DNA from: Bradysia coprophila
Lineage: Eukaryota; Arthropoda; Insecta; Diptera; Sciaridae
DNA: 64,000 bases
Direction: 5' to 3'
NCBI RefSeq assembly: GCF_014529535.1
Contig: NC_050738.1
Coordinates: 13,408,062-13,472,061 of the forward strand
This document shows, in pieces, positions 61,201 through 64,000 of the stretch. Positions within the stretch are counted from its first letter, which is position 1. Each line of letters opens with the position of its first letter. The notes beneath the pieces were generated by a model. That model saw only the letters and a list, made by a program, of their open reading frames with translations. It had not been told where the DNA came from and searched no databases. The position numbers were made by a program, and so were the translations under genes.

Positions 61201-63193
61201 TTTCTTTTGATATTTACTCAACGAATTTAGGTACGCCGCATTGTACAGTTCCACAGTTTTTTCATTCATTTCGATTAGCACCATTCAATCAAAATGAAAT
61301 TATAACACACCAACAATAATCACAACACACTCTTTATGTCAAGCCATTTTTGAACACAATTCGTTTTTCGTATGTTGGCTATACGGTGGAAATATTGAAA
61401 AAGCCAGTTAAAAGTCTTTGTGTTCGCCATCTCTCAGGAAACCAATGCTATTACGAGATGCATTGTGTAGCTTATAGAGCTTATTTTGAAAGCTCCTTGA
61501 TTGCAAGTGGAAGTGCATCAAGTGCAAGCTTGTTTAGATTTATTGGATACAAAGTGAAATGAAGAGTTTTGCGGTTTTAACATAGCTTTATGATGTAATA
61601 CAGTCAAGGGAACACAATACAGTAAAAAACGAGTTGTTCTAAAACCTTTTACTGTAATCTCCTAATCATCTGTTGTCGACACCGACCGCAAAAATAAACG
61701 TTAAGCTCTGACTAGTGTCTTCTTGTATATTACATCAAACGAAGTAGAAGACTTTGTATGAAACAGGAAGTGTTACTTTAATCAAACCGTTTGTTTTAGC
61801 AATGTGCCTGACACATTATGTGTGTTCATTGCACTGTGCAATTAGAGTGGTTTCGTCAATGTCAACATGAAAACAATTACGTTATAAAGGGTTGCGATTA
61901 GAAAATCTTTCGGTTGTTGTGGGCTATGTGTGCGAAAAAATTGCGAAAAAATATGCCACACGTTGTATAAAACAATTCTAATGCAACACTATAATCTGAA
62001 ATTTATCTGTTCATATAAATTAAAAATTGATGACGGATCATCATTACGTCTTAAAGACTATTGAAGATTTGTAATTAATGAAAAAAAAAACGAAATAACG
62101 GAAATAGAACCAAAGTTTTACTGAAAAGTATAAAATAAAAAATTTTAAAAATGTTTCGAGTCAACTAACCTAAATCATATTAGAATCAAGACTTTTAGTA
62201 TACAACTGAATTTTCATTTTGTTTGTTCAACAGTGTAAGTATATAAAGATGTCTACACTCATACGTCTACCGATTATTTAAGGAAGCCAAAATTTTCGTT
62301 TTCTCAAATCATAATAAAAATGTAAAAAAAAAAATTACTTTCTTGTTAAAAATCGCGACGAACACATTTGATTTCTCTTATTTCTTATTAATCAATAGAC
62401 TTCTAAAATAAGCGGTACACATCATACAAGAACCAAATCAATATATGACTGGTGATAAGCATCATTACGTGTTCTCATAGCAATTCTTTTTTAATGATAA
62501 CCCAATGCTATGGCAAAAAATACTTTAAATATAAAATAGTCTTTTGGACTAAATAACATAACGATTACGCAACGTTACCCGTAGCTTAAAGCTTCACTTA
62601 CAAAATTGAAAGTGAAAAGTTATCTCTTACAATAATATATATGCTGAGACATAACTCATTATTTCCAATTCATAAATTTATAGGCTATGATGTACGTGCG
62701 TAATCTTTCTAATATTCTCAAAAACAGATACAAAATAAAAATTTATATTTTGTGTGTAATCAATTTCGATACAGTTAATGTCAGCCGAATGTGTCTACGT
62801 TTACCTCAGCTGTTTCATCAGTTGGTACATTCAGCGGATCACACTGCTTTAAACGTTTGCTATGACATATCGTATAAAGTCGTATAAGCACTGTATGAGT
62901 GGACCAACTGGTAAAACAGCTGAAGCAAACTTAGACACAAATGTGGTTGACATTAACTGTAAAATGGTTTTAGTAAAATTTTTCTTGTTTTCTTTTTTAA
63001 AATTTATATTTTTTTTATCTACCTGTATGGATTCTTTTGTGTATGTTTAACGTGGACCTCTGCGAAAAACGTTTTTGACAAATTTCACAACCGTAAGGAC
63101 GCTCTCCTGTGTGAGTTCTTCTATGGATATCGAGGTAGGGCTTCCTGCAGAACGACGCCGGGCATTGGTCACACTGGAAAGGCCTATTACCGA
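55208..63193 (-). CDS. Multi-exon C2H2 zinc-finger protein, 5' end outside the window
   Basis: Exons (minus): 63023-63193, 60098-60184, 57894-58001, 57751-57807, 56396-56465, 56164-56325, 55901-56050 and 55208-55772. With one base from the missing upstream exon they give 456 codons in frame. Eight fingers: FQCDQC, YGCEIC, FQCATC, FQCLQC, FQCDLC, YACDIC, LSCDRC and YECNVC, mostly joined by HTGERP-type linkers as in sequence-specific DNA-binding factors. A Ser/Thr/Asn-rich region follows, then a tail of about twelve pentapeptides ([15 protein letters not shown]) predicted helical, ending [12 protein letters not shown]. Introns of 1.2-2.8 kb are large for this window. The orthologue was not identified with confidence. 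No ZAD is seen in this part. Confidence 0.87.
55300..55495 (-). repeat. 15-base minisatellite coding ERALQ pentapeptides
   Basis: About twelve coding units ([62 protein letters not shown]). The frame is kept, and the plus strand shows CACGCTCTTGCAG-like repeats. Such charged repeats form long single helices or coiled coils. Confidence 0.85.
56466..63022 (-). other. Introns of the multi-finger gene
   Basis: Three long introns (56466-57750, 58002-60097, 60185-63022). An inverted repeat lies at 57265-57325 (ATATTTTGGCG arms) and another at 62788-62940. The many short ORFs here carry no motif. Nothing else is supported. Confidence 0.6.
62788..62940. repeat. Inverted repeat in an intron
   Basis: Arms of about 45 bases (62788-62832 and 62895-62940) share GTGTCTACGTTTACCTCAGC and ACCAACTGGTAAAACAGCTG-like complements, with a 60-base spacer. 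Probably a small MITE. Confidence 0.65.
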
Positions 63194-64000
63194 CTGCGCC
63201 CCCAAGGTAGAGGTTTTTTGGTAATTTATTTTTATTTTTTGGTTTTAGTTTTTGGACCGAGTTGCAGGACATTTGTATCATTTTGGTTTTTGTATTTTGG
63301 TATTTTTTGGTATTTTAGATTTGCGATGTAATTGAAAGTTAAAAATTTGCAATTAACTTAATTGGAAAAATTATTGAATTTCATTTTGTGAAAATTAAAT
63401 CTTAAATTACTAATAATTTTGATTGATATAAATCTAAACTGTAAATCATTATTGTTATGAAAAGTGGATATTCGTTTCAATAGAATATGGAATTATGGAA
63501 TCACTAGTGCAATGATAGAGAAAATGAGAATGGGTGCATTTTGAATCGATTAAATTATGTAAATGTCTCGTTCGTGCAGTTGAATTAGCTCTATAGTATT
63601 GAAAAAAAAACGGAGTTACGTCAGAAGGAAAGTGACGACTGAAAGACGCACAGAACGAAACATTTACTTGAGATGAAAATGGTCGCGAGATGAATTTGCG
63701 TTTGAACTGATGAAGCGATTAGTTGTAAGAAAACCTTCATAACAATGAAATGATTTTGAAAGGGGAATGGTATGATAACTTTGAGATGATGATGAAAGCA
63801 TTATCTCTGTAATACTTTTTGCATATTTTATATTGTTCGGTGATCAGAGAATGTCTTACCGATTTTTTTTTCTAAACAAATTCTTTTGCCAAACTCATCA
63901 AATTTGAAATATAAAACAATACACGGCCCGTTGCTAAAGCGCTACGTTAAACATATTGGATAATAATATGAATGTGAGGTGAGCACATCCTTACGGAGGA
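63194..64000. other. Intron or upstream region of the multi-finger gene, nothing seen
   Basis: AT-rich to the window edge; no exon with a finger motif in either strand. The next 5' exon must lie beyond. Confidence 0.5.

Overview
The window reads as AT-rich nuclear DNA of a dipteran insect, most likely a nematoceran such as a fungus gnat. Reasons: five ZAD-type C2H2 zinc-finger genes (a family expanded in insects), epsilon/delta-like GST and GH13 maltase genes, many 55-75 bp introns with GT/AG borders, and dense short inverted-repeat transposons. Species is inference; no search was run. All multi-exon models were built by reading splice sites by eye; for most, the summed exon lengths are divisible by three, which supports them.

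Layout. 1-4.7 kb: a transposon-rich patchwork holding an RLE-type retrotransposon 3' part, a 544 bp recent duplication of a zinc-finger exon end, a LINE tail, an NSD-like PHD-finger fragment and a nuclease-like exon resembling proteins of large DNA viruses and mobile elements. 5.0-13.0 kb (minus): one ZAD zinc-finger gene whose shared 5' exons can join any of four separate 3' terminal cassettes, each coding for five zinc fingers, all in the same splice phase and each followed by a possible poly(A) signal. This is the main candidate for an undescribed system, a lola/Broad-like exon-choice locus built on a ZAD gene. 14.9-16.7 kb: a single-exon LRR transmembrane protein; part of its 5' region is duplicated at 18.1-18.7 kb as a pseudogene. 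20.1 kb: a small secreted Cys/Thr-Pro protein. 22.6-25.3 kb: an IFRD-family gene with two IFRD modules in one chain and a one-base frameshift.

26.7-31.5 kb: two ZAD zinc-finger genes on the plus strand flank a small TMEM14 gene on the minus strand. 33.0-35.8 kb (minus): a complete secreted GH13 maltase with a hAT-like element in intron 1. 36.8-38.8 kb: a secreted protein with three defensin-like (CS-alpha/beta spacing) units. 39.1-44.3 kb: two more ZAD zinc-finger genes, head to head, separated by nested inverted-repeat elements. 44.6-46.3 kb: a small unrecognised coiled-coil-type gene convergent with a GST. 48.1-48.4 kb: a short frameshifted ORF. 48.4-64 kb (minus): about 6.5 kb of very AT-rich noncoding DNA, then the 3' half of a many-exon C2H2 zinc-finger gene whose 5' end lies beyond the window.

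The ZAD genes share one architecture (two-exon ZAD, acidic or AT-hook linker, short lone finger, then five or six fingers over several exons) and so form a local paralogue cluster. Such proteins are generally sequence-specific DNA-binding regulators. The other genes are housekeeping, digestive, detoxification or defence genes with no evident functional link to one another.
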